NCBI RefSeq assembly: GCF_003994415.1
Contig: NZ_CP034689.1
Span: forward strand, 1,054,001-1,118,000
Source of the DNA: Achromobacter spanius
GTDB lineage: Bacteria > Pseudomonadota > Gammaproteobacteria > Burkholderiales > Burkholderiaceae_B
DNA length: 64,000 nucleotides
Direction: 5' to 3'
A program made the position numbers and the translations under genes. Below are positions 25,242-33,836 of the stretch, piece by piece (positions within the stretch are counted from its first letter, which is position 1; each line of letters opens with the position of its first letter). The notes beneath the pieces were generated by a model. The model was not told where the DNA came from, did no database searches, and was given only the letters and a program-made list of their open reading frames with translations.

Positions 25242-27167
25242 TTATAGCGGACCCGCCGGCGAGGGCGCGGCGGCGGTGTCGGGCCTGTGCCCCGGCAGGC
25301 AGTAGCGCCCTTCGCGGTACGCCCAACTGGGCCATAGCGCATGCGCCAGCGCCTCGGTGGCCAGCTCGGGGTTCAGGGCAACGGGCGCATAGTCTTCCGG
25401 CGCGGTGTAGCGGTACTGCACCGGCGTCTTGTTGGGAGCCAGCACCAGCAGGTCGTTTTCCTTCAGATACCCGTAGGTGTTGTCGTACTGCATGATGGCC
25501 CGGCCCGGGGTGCTGCGCGTCAGGTCGTGGCCGATCATCGGGTGCTCGGTGTCCACACCTATCAAGGACAGCAGGGTGGGGGGCAGGTCGATCTGGCTGA
25601 TCAGCCGGTCGTCGCGGCGCGCGTCAATGCCCGCGCCCAGGATCACGGCGGGAATATGGAAGTGGCGCACGGGTACCAGGCTGGCGCCGAACACGCGCGA
25701 GTCATGGTCGGCCGCCACCAGGAACACGGTGTTCTCCCAATACGGCGAGGCCTTGGCGCGTTCAAAGAACTGGCCCAGCGCCCAATCCGCATAACGCACC
25801 GTGTTTTCCACGGTGGCCGGGTTGCCTTCGGTCTGGATGCGCCCGGCGGGGTATTCCCAAGGGGAGTGGTTCGATACGCTGAAGGCCAGCGTGAAGGTGG
25901 GCTTGTCGCCGTCTTCGCGCAGCAGGCGGTCAAGCTGATTGAACATGTCTTCGTCCGAGGCGCCCCAGGTGCCCACGAAGGCGGGGTTGACGAAGTCGGC
26001 GCGGTCAACGATTTGCTTGAAGCCGTTGCCCAGGAAGAAGCCCTTCATGTTGTCAAAGTGCGATTCGCCGCCATAGATGAAGCGCGAATGGTAGCCATGG
26101 CGCCCCAGCAGGTCGGCCAGCGAGAAAAAGCCGCGTTGCGAGCGAGGCAGCTTCAAGACGGCTTGGGCCGGCGTCGGCAGAAAGCCGGTGGTCACCGCTT
26201 CCAGCCCGCGCACGGAACGGGTGCCGGTGGCGTAGGCGCGGGTAAAGGTCCAGGCCTTGGCGGCCAGCGCATCGAGTTCCGGCGTCAGGTTGGCGCCGCC
26301 CAGCGCCGCGCTGTACTGCGCGCCCAGGCTTTCTTCCAGGATGATCACCAGATTCAGCGGGCGCGCCGTCTTGCGCGTGGCAGGCTGGCGATGCAGGCTG
26401 GGGTAGTCGGGGTTGGCCGGCGGGTTGGGCAGCCCGGACTGCGCCAGCACCCGCTCATGCATCTTGGCTTCGTCCATGCCGCCGTAAACCGCCGACGCCG
26501 ACTTTTCGTTCTTCATGCTGTAGACGGCGTAGAACACGTTGTATAGCGAGTTCAACGCCAGCGTGTTGAGCATGCCGTCCGAACAATAGGCCACTGACGA
26601 CGGGTTGATGGGGCGGTGGCTCAGTGTGCCGCGAATGGCAAGAATGACGACGGCCAGGATAACGAAGCCGGCTATCGGCATTTGCCACCACGCAAGCTGC
26701 GCGTCGGGTTGGGCATGGCCGAACAGATTGAATGCGCCCCACCCAATGACGGCCAGCGCGCCCAAGCCGCCCAGCAGCGCCAGCTTGTAGCCGCGCCAAA
26801 GCATGCCAGAGACTTCGCGCGGATGCTTCAGATATTCAACGAACAGGCGGTTAGGGCGCGAGTCGTATTCCAGGATGAAAGGCGGCGAGGCCACTTCCAG
26901 GAACGCCAGCAGGATGAAGGCGACCAGATACCAGTAGCCGGCAATCGTCGCGGCAATGGGAAAGTGGCCAAGAAAGGGCGACAACACCGCTGGCAAGGCG
27001 GCCAGCACGGCAATCTGGTGCGCGTCGATGCGCAGCCCGCCCAGCAACAAGGGGAACAGGCCGCCAGCATTGCGCACGCGCTGCCACTGCCAGGCGGCCA
27101 GCGCCAAGCGGCTAAGCGTCAGTAGCGCAAACGCCGCCACCACAAAAATCAAGGTTGAATGCCGCAT
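25242..27167 (-). CDS. LTA-synthase-family membrane sulfatase / phosphoglycerol transferase
   Basis: The protein is 641 residues from ATG 27165-27167, with GGAGG upstream. Five hydrophobic segments occupy the first 230 residues, then a periplasmic alkaline-phosphatase-fold domain. LVIILEES carries the first metal ligand, YATGTRSVRGLEA the likely catalytic threonine, GGESHFDNM and VAADHDSR further active-site residues. Gram-negative relatives transfer phosphoglycerol or phosphoethanolamine to periplasmic glucans or surface sugars (OpgB-like). The exact substrate cannot be told from sequence. It appears to be a single-gene unit. Confidence 0.82.
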   Translation of the reverse strand: MRHSTLIFVVAAFALLTLSRLALAAWQWQRVRNAGGLFPLLLGGLRIDAHQIAVLAALPAVLSPFLGHFPIAATIAGYWYLVAFILLAFLEVASPPFILEYDSRPNRLFVEYLKHPREVSGMLWRGYKLALLGGLGALAVIGWGAFNLFGHAQPDAQLAWWQMPIAGFVILAVVILAIRGTLSHRPINPSSVAYCSDGMLNTLALNSLYNVFYAVYSMKNEKSASAVYGGMDEAKMHERVLAQSGLPNPPANPDYPSLHRQPATRKTARPLNLVIILEESLGAQYSAALGGANLTPELDALAAKAWTFTRAYATGTRSVRGLEAVTTGFLPTPAQAVLKLPRSQRGFFSLADLLGRHGYHSRFIYGGESHFDNMKGFFLGNGFKQIVDRADFVNPAFVGTWGASDEDMFNQLDRLLREDGDKPTFTLAFSVSNHSPWEYPAGRIQTEGNPATVENTVRYADWALGQFFERAKASPYWENTVFLVAADHDSRVFGASLVPVRHFHIPAVILGAGIDARRDDRLISQIDLPPTLLSLIGVDTEHPMIGHDLTRSTPGRAIMQYDNTYGYLKENDLLVLAPNKTPVQYRYTAPEDYAPVALNPELATEALAHALWPSWAYREGRYCLPGHRPDTAAAPSPAGPL

Positions 27168-27428
27168 GGGGCCTCCAGGTTGTTCGAAACGGCCGAAGCC
27201 ATTTCGCTTTGTAACTACGCTGCGGCCCGTCCGCCACGCCAGGCACGCCGCATGCTGCGTGCAGACGCGACGGCAAGCGTATCGCCCCTTAAACCCGCGA
27301 CCTTCATCTGGAAAGATCCGCACACATTATGGGGCCGGCAAGCTTAATCCTGCTGTTTGGCCGCGATACCCTTGATGGTAACGAGCGCCAGCGGCGGCAG
27401 GCTGGCCATAACGCCAAGGATGATAACC

Positions 27429-29504
27429 ATGACGCGAACAAGAAAAATAGCGATCGGGATTGTAGGGGCTATGGCCCTCATCGTGCTGGTGTTGGTGGTG
27501 GTGATCGCTACCTTTGATTGGAACCGCGCCAAGCCCATGATCAACGAACGCGCCAGCGCCGCCATCGGGCGGCCTTTCGCCATCAATGGCGACCTGAGCG
27601 TCGAATGGGGGCGCGAGCCCACCGAGGGCGGATGGCGCGCCTGGGTGCCATGGCCGCACGTCGTTGCCAACGATATCTCCGTGGGCAATGCGCCATGGGC
27701 AAAGGCGCCGCATTTCGCCACGCTCAAGCGCGGCGAATTCAGCTTGGCGCCATTGCCGCTGCTGCGCCAGCGCGTGGTCATCCGCAAGATCCAGTTGACC
27801 GAGCCCGCCGCCGATCTGGAACGGCTGGCCGATGGCCGCGCCAACTGGGTCTTCACCCTGCCCGAGTCTGGTGAGCCGTCGCCCTGGGTGCTGGATATCA
27901 ACGAGATCGGGTTCGACAAGGGCCGGGTCGGCTATGTCGACGAAGTCCTCAAGGCGGACTTGACGGTGCTGGTGGATCCCTTGGGCAAACCCGTGCCTTT
28001 CGCGGATGTGGCCGGCGCCGCCTTCGTGCCCCAGGACGGGCAGGCGCCCGCGCCCCGCGACTATGTCTTTGGCTGGAAGGTGGACGGCAAATTCAAGGGA
28101 CTGGCGACGCAGGGCGAAGGCAAGGTCGGCGGCATGCTGGCCATGCAGGATCCCAAGCAACCCTTTCCCGTGCAGGCCGACGTGTCCGTGGGCGGCACCA
28201 AGGCCTCGGTCACCGGCACCCTGACCGACCCCGCCAACCTGGGCGCGCTGGACCTGCGTCTGCAACTTGCCGGCGCGTCCATGGCGCAGTTGTACCCGCT
28301 GACCGGCGTCACGCTGCCCGATACACCGCCGTATTCCACCGATGGGCACCTGGTGGCCAGGCTGAAGAATCCCGGTGGCGCGGTGTTCGACTACAAGGAC
28401 TTCAATGGCAAGGTCGGCAATAGCGACCTGCACGGCGACATCACGTTTGCCCTGGGCGCACCCCGGCCCAAGCTCACCGGCAAGCTGGTTTCCACGCAAC
28501 TGCGCATGGTGGACCTGGGCCCGCTGATCGGGGTGCCGGCCGACGGCACGAAGGCAGCCCCGGCGGACCAGTCCAAGGACGCACCGGCCAAGCCCAAGGG
28601 CGGCAAGGTGCTGCCCACGCAGGCGTTCCGCACCGACCGCTGGCGCGACATGGACGCCGACGTTGAATTGAATGCGGGGCGCATCGTTCACGACAGCAAG
28701 CTGCCCTTGTCCGATTTGTCGGTGCATGCGGTGCTTCAGGACGGCAAGCTGACGCTGGACCCGTTCCGCTTCGGCATCGCCGGCGGCACCATTGGCGGCA
28801 CCATCAAGCTGGACGGCGCGCGCGAAGTCATGGACGGGCGCGTGGACCTGCGCGCGCGCCGCCTGCGGCTCAAGCAACTGTTCCCGGCCACCGAAGCCAT
28901 GCAGAAAACACTGGGTGAACTCAATGGCGACATGGCCGTCAGCGGCACCGGCAATTCGGTGGCGGCGCTGTTGGGCACGGCTACCGGCGACGTCAAGATG
29001 CTGGTCAACGACGGCGTCATCAGCCGCAGCCTGATGGAGATTGCCGGCTTGAACGTGGCCAACTACGTGGTCTCAAAATTGTTTGGCGACGACGAAGTCA
29101 ACATCAACTGCGGTGCTGCCGACCTTGCCATGAAGAACGGCGTGATGACGCCGCGCGTGTTCGTATTCGACACCGAAAATGCCTTGGTCAGCATCAGCGG
29201 CAACGCCGACTTCAAGAACGAAAAGATGGACCTGGACATCACGCCCGACAGCAAGGGCTTCCGCATCTTTTCCCTGCGCTCTCCCTTGTACGTGCGCGGC
29301 ACCTTTGGCGACCCTGATGTGGGCGTGCATGTGGGGCCACTGGCCGCGCGTGGCGCGGGCATGGTGGCGCTGGGCGTGTTGCTGACGCCCGCGGCAGGCT
29401 TGCTGGCGCTGATCGCGCCCAGCACAAACGACGAGAATACCTGCGGACCGTTGCTGGAACAGATGCGCAAGCCGCCGGCCGCATCCGCGCCCAAGGGCAA
29501 ATAG
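27429..29504 (+). CDS. AsmA-family protein
   Basis: The protein is 691 residues from ATG 27429-27431, with AAGGA eight bases upstream. One N-terminal membrane helix (about residues 6-28) is followed by FDWNRAKPMI and then a long beta-rich periplasmic region with the AsmA domain; AGLNVANYVVSKLFGDDEVNI near residue 550 is a conserved landmark, located at about 29040-29105. AsmA-like proteins are thought to be bridge-like lipid carriers between the two membranes and affect outer-membrane assembly. It ends 56 bases from the convergent diguanylate cyclase gene. Confidence 0.88.
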   Translation: MTRTRKIAIGIVGAMALIVLVLVVVIATFDWNRAKPMINERASAAIGRPFAINGDLSVEWGREPTEGGWRAWVPWPHVVANDISVGNAPWAKAPHFATLKRGEFSLAPLPLLRQRVVIRKIQLTEPAADLERLADGRANWVFTLPESGEPSPWVLDINEIGFDKGRVGYVDEVLKADLTVLVDPLGKPVPFADVAGAAFVPQDGQAPAPRDYVFGWKVDGKFKGLATQGEGKVGGMLAMQDPKQPFPVQADVSVGGTKASVTGTLTDPANLGALDLRLQLAGASMAQLYPLTGVTLPDTPPYSTDGHLVARLKNPGGAVFDYKDFNGKVGNSDLHGDITFALGAPRPKLTGKLVSTQLRMVDLGPLIGVPADGTKAAPADQSKDAPAKPKGGKVLPTQAFRTDRWRDMDADVELNAGRIVHDSKLPLSDLSVHAVLQDGKLTLDPFRFGIAGGTIGGTIKLDGAREVMDGRVDLRARRLRLKQLFPATEAMQKTLGELNGDMAVSGTGNSVAALLGTATGDVKMLVNDGVISRSLMEIAGLNVANYVVSKLFGDDEVNINCGAADLAMKNGVMTPRVFVFDTENALVSISGNADFKNEKMDLDITPDSKGFRIFSLRSPLYVRGTFGDPDVGVHVGPLAARGAGMVALGVLLTPAAGLLALIAPSTNDENTCGPLLEQMRKPPAASAPKGK

Positions 29505-29560
29505 CCGGCTTGCGGGTCGCCTGTCAGGCTGGGTGCAAGCCGCATCGTGCGGTCTTGGGG

Positions 29561-31159
29561 CTATGCGTCCGGCGTCACCCGCCGCACGCCCTCGGGCGCT
29601 GTGTCGTCGGCGGCACAGACGGCGTCGCGGCCGTGGTTCTTGGCGTGATAAAGCGCTTGGTCCGCGCGTTGGCAGACCGCTTCCAGTGTGGCGCCATGGT
29701 CGGGAAAGCGCGCCACGCCCACCGATATCGTGATGCGCGATGCAATGGCGTCGGGCATTTGCTGCGTGGCAGTGCGATGGCGCAGGCGCTCGGCCGCCGC
29801 CGCCGCGGATCGTAGCGATGCGCCCGGCATCAGCATGACGAACTCTTCGCCACCGGCGCGCGCCAGCGTGTCTCCCGCGCGCGAGCCTTCGCTCATGACG
29901 GCGGCCAACGCCTGCAACGCGCGGTCCCCAGCCGTGTGGCCAAAACGGTCATTGATGGATTTAAAGCGGTCAACGTCGACGGCCAGCACGGCCACGGGCG
30001 ATCCTTCCGCTTGCAGCAGCGCCATGGCCTCATCCAGGCCTCGGCGGTTTAACAGACCCGTCAGCGTATCCGTGGTGCTTTCGCGGCGCAGGTCTCGTAT
30101 CTTGTGATGAATCGGCGCCAGACCGATGAGCAACGCGCGCTTGAGCTCGGCCGCTTCAAAATACCAGGACCGCACGCCGCGCAGGCTGTCGGCGGAATCC
30201 GGGTCCTGCATGCGGCGGGCAATGCTGGCCAGCTCGCCAAGCGGACGCACAATCCAGCCCGACAACACCCAGATCGTGGCGATGGACAGGAGCAGCAAGG
30301 GCAGTGTGTTGCGGGCCGTGGCGATCAACAGGTCGGCCAAGGGCTGCAAGGTGCTGGTCACGGGCCGTTCCGCGATGATGCTCCAGCCGGTGCTGGGCAC
30401 CGGGGCATAGCCGGCCAGGATGTCATTGCCCTGGGCGTCCGTATAGCGCTTTTCGCCGGTTTCTCCACGGCGCGCGGCAGCAGAGCTTTCGTTGTCGGGC
30501 GCTTTTTGGCCAAGCAGCCTGCGGTTTGGGTGATAGATCAATACGCCATTGCGATCCATCACGTAAAGATAGGAATCGTCTCGGTAAAAGTGCTTGTCCA
30601 GCAGACGATCCAGCACGTTGTCTTCATGCAGGTACAGCGAGCCGGCGATATAACCCAGGTAGCGGTAGTCGCGCGAGAAAATCGGATGCGAATACAGGAT
30701 CAGCCAGCGGCCGTTGTTGGCCTGGTAGGGTTCGCTGATGGCGGGCTGCTGCGTGCGGATCGCCTGCTGAGACGCCTCGCTGGCCAGTTGCAGCCCCAGC
30801 AGGTTCGGGTTGGCCGATGACACCGCGATCACCTTGCCGGTGGGTGACACCACCATGCTGGAATTGAAGTGCCCAAGTTGCGCTTGCTGCCGCTGCGTTT
30901 CCACGGCCATCAATTCCGGTTGGGATTCCATGTCGGTCAGTGCGTCGGCGCTATACGCCAGGTAGCGTCGCAGGTCCGCCAGGAACAGGTCGGTGGTGAT
31001 GGCAAGCTTGGACGCGTAGGCGCGGTTGACCTCCAGCGCGTTGTGCAGCAAAAGATCGCGTTGCACCAGATAACTGGCATGCAGCCCGCCCGCCAGCACC
31101 AATACCACCGACAGCAAACAGATCCACAGGATCAGGCGCCGAAGGTCAAGGCGGAACAT
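29561..31159 (-). CDS. Membrane-bound diguanylate cyclase with periplasmic Cache sensor
   Basis: The protein is 532 residues from ATG 31157-31159. Membrane helix 1 lies at about 10-30, a periplasmic dCache-type sensor follows to about 275, then helix 2, a HAMP-like linker and a GGDEF domain. The active site reads GGEEF, and RAGD lies exactly five residues before it, the RxxD inhibitory site for product feedback. It should make cyclic di-GMP in response to a periplasmic ligand. It starts 11 bases after the tetR stop, so both are probably co-transcribed. Confidence 0.93.
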   Translation of the reverse strand: MFRLDLRRLILWICLLSVVLVLAGGLHASYLVQRDLLLHNALEVNRAYASKLAITTDLFLADLRRYLAYSADALTDMESQPELMAVETQRQQAQLGHFNSSMVVSPTGKVIAVSSANPNLLGLQLASEASQQAIRTQQPAISEPYQANNGRWLILYSHPIFSRDYRYLGYIAGSLYLHEDNVLDRLLDKHFYRDDSYLYVMDRNGVLIYHPNRRLLGQKAPDNESSAAARRGETGEKRYTDAQGNDILAGYAPVPSTGWSIIAERPVTSTLQPLADLLIATARNTLPLLLLSIATIWVLSGWIVRPLGELASIARRMQDPDSADSLRGVRSWYFEAAELKRALLIGLAPIHHKIRDLRRESTTDTLTGLLNRRGLDEAMALLQAEGSPVAVLAVDVDRFKSINDRFGHTAGDRALQALAAVMSEGSRAGDTLARAGGEEFVMLMPGASLRSAAAAAERLRHRTATQQMPDAIASRITISVGVARFPDHGATLEAVCQRADQALYHAKNHGRDAVCAADDTAPEGVRRVTPDA

Positions 31160-31170
31160 CGCGGTATCCG

Positions 31171-31818
31171 TCAGGAACGGGCGTTGCCGGCCGGCGGGAC
31201 GCCCGACGGCGGGCGGCTGCCCGTCAGCGCGTCCCAAGCGCACATGGCCTGGCGCGCCACGGATTGCAGCGTCTTGCGGCTGGCGCCATCGCGCGCCTGG
31301 ATCGACATGCCATGCAGCACGGTCGTGTAGAAGGCCGCCAGGCCCTTCAAGTCTGTGTCGGCAGGCAACTCGCCGCTATCGATGCCTGCCGTCAAACGGG
31401 CGTGAATGCGGCTTTGCATTTCGCGGCGGTTATCACAGAGGAATCCGCCGACGCTGTCGTGGTGCTCGCTGCCGGACGGCGCGCCCAACACGATCATGCA
31501 GCCGGGCGGGGTGCCGGGGGCGGTATAGCGTTCGGCCGCCGACATCAGCATGGCCTGGATGCCATCGCGCGCGGTGGCGCCGTCTTGCAGTGCGCGCCGC
31601 GACGACCCGCCCGCTGTGTCGCGGTACAGCGCCACGGCTTCGCGGAATAGTCCTTCTTTTGAGCCGAATGCGCCGTATAGGCTGGGCGAGTTGATCCCCA
31701 TCGCCTCCGTCAAATCCGCAAGCGATGCGCCTTCATATCCCTTCGACCAGAAAACCTCCATGGCCTTTTGCAAGGCCTGGTCCCGGTCGAAGTTCCGGGG
31801 ACGCCCACGTTCTGCCAT
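31171..31818 (-). CDS. TetR-family repressor
   Basis: The protein is 215 residues. The N-terminal helix-turn-helix reads GRPRNFDRDQALQKAMEVFW and then ASLADLTEAMGINSPSLYGA, typical of TetR. The C-terminal ligand domain has one CMIVLG segment and no recognised ligand class. It is divergent from the short-chain dehydrogenase gene with 114 bases between, and upstream of the diguanylate cyclase. Inverted repeats in the shared region are likely its operators. Confidence 0.9.
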   Translation of the reverse strand: MAERGRPRNFDRDQALQKAMEVFWSKGYEGASLADLTEAMGINSPSLYGAFGSKEGLFREAVALYRDTAGGSSRRALQDGATARDGIQAMLMSAAERYTAPGTPPGCMIVLGAPSGSEHHDSVGGFLCDNRREMQSRIHARLTAGIDSGELPADTDLKGLAAFYTTVLHGMSIQARDGASRKTLQSVARQAMCAWDALTGSRPPSGVPPAGNARS

Positions 31819-31849
31819 GGCGGGATTTTACCCGCGACGCCTATTTTGT

Positions 31850-31920
31850 GTTGATCGATAAAAAATTGTTGACGAAAGAAATCGTGTGCGGCGATGATAT
31901 TTGTATCGATCACTACAAAT
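31850..31920 (+). promoter_or_regulatory. Divergent promoter region with TetR-type inverted repeats
   Basis: ATTTGTA (31899-31905) and TACAAAT (31914-31920) form a 7-8-7 dyad just before the dehydrogenase start. TGATCGATA (31852-31860) is mirrored by TATCGATCA (31904-31912). A promoter for the plus strand can be read as TTGACG (31869-31874), 18 bp, GATGAT (31893-31898), so the first dyad would cover the start site. Assignment to the neighbouring TetR protein is inference. Confidence 0.6.
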
Positions 31921-31932
31921 TAAGGATTCAGC

Positions 31933-32679
31933 ATGGGCAACTTGAACGGCAACGTGGCATTCGTAACGGGCGGCAGCCGCGGCATCGGCGCGGCCATCGT
32001 GCGGCGCCTGGCCGCTGACGGCGCCAACGTGGCCTTCACCTACGTCAGCGCGTCTTCCGCCGACACGGCGCAAGCACTGGCCCGAGAACTGTCGGTGGAC
32101 GGACGCCGGGTTGTCGCCATTCAGGCAGACGCCGAAGATGCTCTGGCAGTAAGACAAGCGGTAGAGCAGGCCATCGACGCACTGGGCCCGGTGGCTGTGC
32201 TGGTCAACAACGCAGGCATCTTTGTCACCGGCGGCATCGGCGACACCAGCCTGGACGACTACGAGCGCACCATGAACATCAATGTGCGCGCACCCTTCGT
32301 CGCCATTCGCACCGCGCAAGCATCCATGCCGGACGGCGGGCGCATCATCAGCATCGGCAGTTGCCTGGCCGAGCGCGCGGGCCGCCCGGGCGTGGCGCTG
32401 TATGCGGCCAGCAAGTCCGCGCTGATCGGCCTGAGCCAAGGCCTGGCGCGCGACCTGGGCCCGCGCGGCATCACCGTCAACGTGGTCCACCCCGGCCCGA
32501 TCAATACCGACATGAATCCCGCGAACGGCGAACGCGCAGGCGATCTGGTCGCCGTGCTGTCCCTGCCGCACTACGGCGAACCGCGCGACATCGCCGGCAT
32601 GGTGTCGTTTCTGGCGGGCCCCGATGGGCGGTATGTGACGGGGGCAAGCCTGTCGGTGGACGGCGGATACGCCGCCTGA
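31933..32679 (+). CDS. Short-chain dehydrogenase/reductase
   Basis: The protein is 248 residues, normal for classical SDRs. TGGSRGIG near residue 12 binds the cofactor, NNAG near residue 92 stabilises the core, and the catalytic Ser (SIGSC, about 142) and YAASK (about 155-159) complete the triad. The ending TGASLSVDGGYAA is FabG-like. The substrate is unknown. Its promoter region is shared with a TetR gene, a common pattern for SDRs induced by a reactive or xenobiotic carbonyl. Confidence 0.9.
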   Translation: MGNLNGNVAFVTGGSRGIGAAIVRRLAADGANVAFTYVSASSADTAQALARELSVDGRRVVAIQADAEDALAVRQAVEQAIDALGPVAVLVNNAGIFVTGGIGDTSLDDYERTMNINVRAPFVAIRTAQASMPDGGRIISIGSCLAERAGRPGVALYAASKSALIGLSQGLARDLGPRGITVNVVHPGPINTDMNPANGERAGDLVAVLSLPHYGEPRDIAGMVSFLAGPDGRYVTGASLSVDGGYAA

Positions 32680-32711
32680 TGTCACGGAGATGAAAGTTTT
32701 TTGCGTGTGAC

Positions 32712-32740
32712 TTGCACAAACAAAAAAACCTACATATAAT
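32712..32740 (+). promoter_or_regulatory. Sigma-70 promoter of tRNA-Lys
   Basis: TTGCAC (32712-32717) and TATAAT (32735-32740) are 17 bp apart. Transcription would begin near 32747, giving a leader of about 107 bases before the tRNA. Confidence 0.75.
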
Positions 32741-32853
32741 CTTGCTTCTTCGCACTGCACACACAACGAAACGCAGCCAGCGGCACCGGATACCGATCGC
32801 AAATATCGACTAACCGGCGCAGTTGAAAACGAATTGAAGTGGCGTGAATTGCA

Positions 32854-32929
32854 GGGCTGTTAGCTCAGTTGGTAGAGCAGCGGACTCTTAATCCGTAGGT
32901 CGAGTGTTCGAGCCACTCACAGCCCACCA
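32854..32929 (+). tRNA. tRNA-Lys (anticodon CUU)
   Basis: The 76-base cloverleaf has acceptor GGGCTGT / ACAGCCC, a D arm with AGCTCAGTTGGTAGAGCA, an anticodon stem GCGGA / TCCGT around CTCTTAA, a T arm GTTCGAG, and an encoded CCA. Anticodon CUU reads AAG. It is intact and is not the gene from which the element remnant at 13474 came, whose anticodon is UUU. Confidence 0.96.
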
Positions 32930-32936
32930 GAATTTC

Positions 32937-32972
32937 AAAGGCCGTTAACGAGCAATCGTTAACGGCCTTTTT
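32937..32972 (+). terminator. Intrinsic terminator of tRNA-Lys
   Basis: A 15-base stem (AAAGGCCGTTAACGA and its mirror) around GCAA runs into five T, seven bases after the CCA. Confidence 0.92.
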
Positions 32973-33016
32973 GTTTTCCGCGTTGCATCCAAAAAACACG
33001 GTCCCAGCCCCTGCTC

Positions 33017-33796
33017 CTACTCCGACGCATCCCCCTGACTCTTCCCCACCATCCCCTTCAGCACCTGGCCAAGCTCGGTGGGAAAGGGAAACACGATGGT
33101 GGAGTTGTTCTGCGCGCCGATCATGGCCAGGGTGCTCAGGTAGCGCAACTGCATGGCTTCGGGCTGCTGCGCCAGCGTGCGGGCGGCGTTCAGCAGCATC
33201 TGGGCGGCTTGTTCTTCACCTTCGGCGTGGATGATCTTGGCGCGCCGTTCGCGTTCGGCCTCGGCCTGGCGGGCGATGACGCGGATCATGCTTTCATTCA
33301 GGTCGATGTGCTTGATCTCCACGTTCGCCATCTTGATGCCCCAGGCGTCGGTCTGAGCGTCCAGGATCTCTTGCACGTCGTTGTTCAACTTGTCGCGCTC
33401 CGACAGCATTTCGTCCAGGTCATGCTTGCCCAGGACCGAGCGCAGGGTCGTCTGCGCCAGTTCACTGGTGGCTTGCCGGAAGTTCTCTACCTGGATCACG
33501 GAACGTTCCGGATCAATGACGCGAAAGTAGATGACGGCATTCACTTTGACCGAGACGTTGTCGCGCGAGATGACGTCTTGGCTGGGCACGTCGAAGACGC
33601 TCATGCGCTGGTCCACGCGCACCATTTGCTGGATCACCGGAACCATCAGGATCAGGCCAGGGCCTTTGACGCCGGTGAAGCGGCCCAGCGTGAAGATCAC
33701 GCCGCGCTCGTATTCGCGCAGGATCCGGATGGATAGGGCAAAGATGCCGATTATCAGGACAACGATGGGGCCGTAGAAGGCGAGTTGCGTAAACAT
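33017..33796 (-). CDS. SPFH/stomatin-family membrane protein
   Basis: The protein is 259 residues from ATG 33794-33796, with AGGAG upstream. One N-terminal membrane helix (about 6-26) is followed by EYERGVIFTLGRF, the start of the SPFH domain, and by the charged QAEAERERRAKIIHAEGEEQ helix, a stomatin hallmark. These proteins form ring-like membrane scaffolds and act with NfeD partners in membrane quality control. The gene lies 40 bases after nfeD on the same strand, the usual pair. Confidence 0.93.
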   Translation of the reverse strand: MFTQLAFYGPIVVLIIGIFALSIRILREYERGVIFTLGRFTGVKGPGLILMVPVIQQMVRVDQRMSVFDVPSQDVISRDNVSVKVNAVIYFRVIDPERSVIQVENFRQATSELAQTTLRSVLGKHDLDEMLSERDKLNNDVQEILDAQTDAWGIKMANVEIKHIDLNESMIRVIARQAEAERERRAKIIHAEGEEQAAQMLLNAARTLAQQPEAMQLRYLSTLAMIGAQNNSTIVFPFPTELGQVLKGMVGKSQGDASE

Positions 33797-33836
33797 GGCA
33801 GGCTCCTGAAAAAGTGTGGATGTGGGCGTCGAACCG

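Noticed and set aside
27327..28877. A 516-codon minus-strand frame opposite asmA
   Set aside because: Antisense shadow with no start signal or domain.
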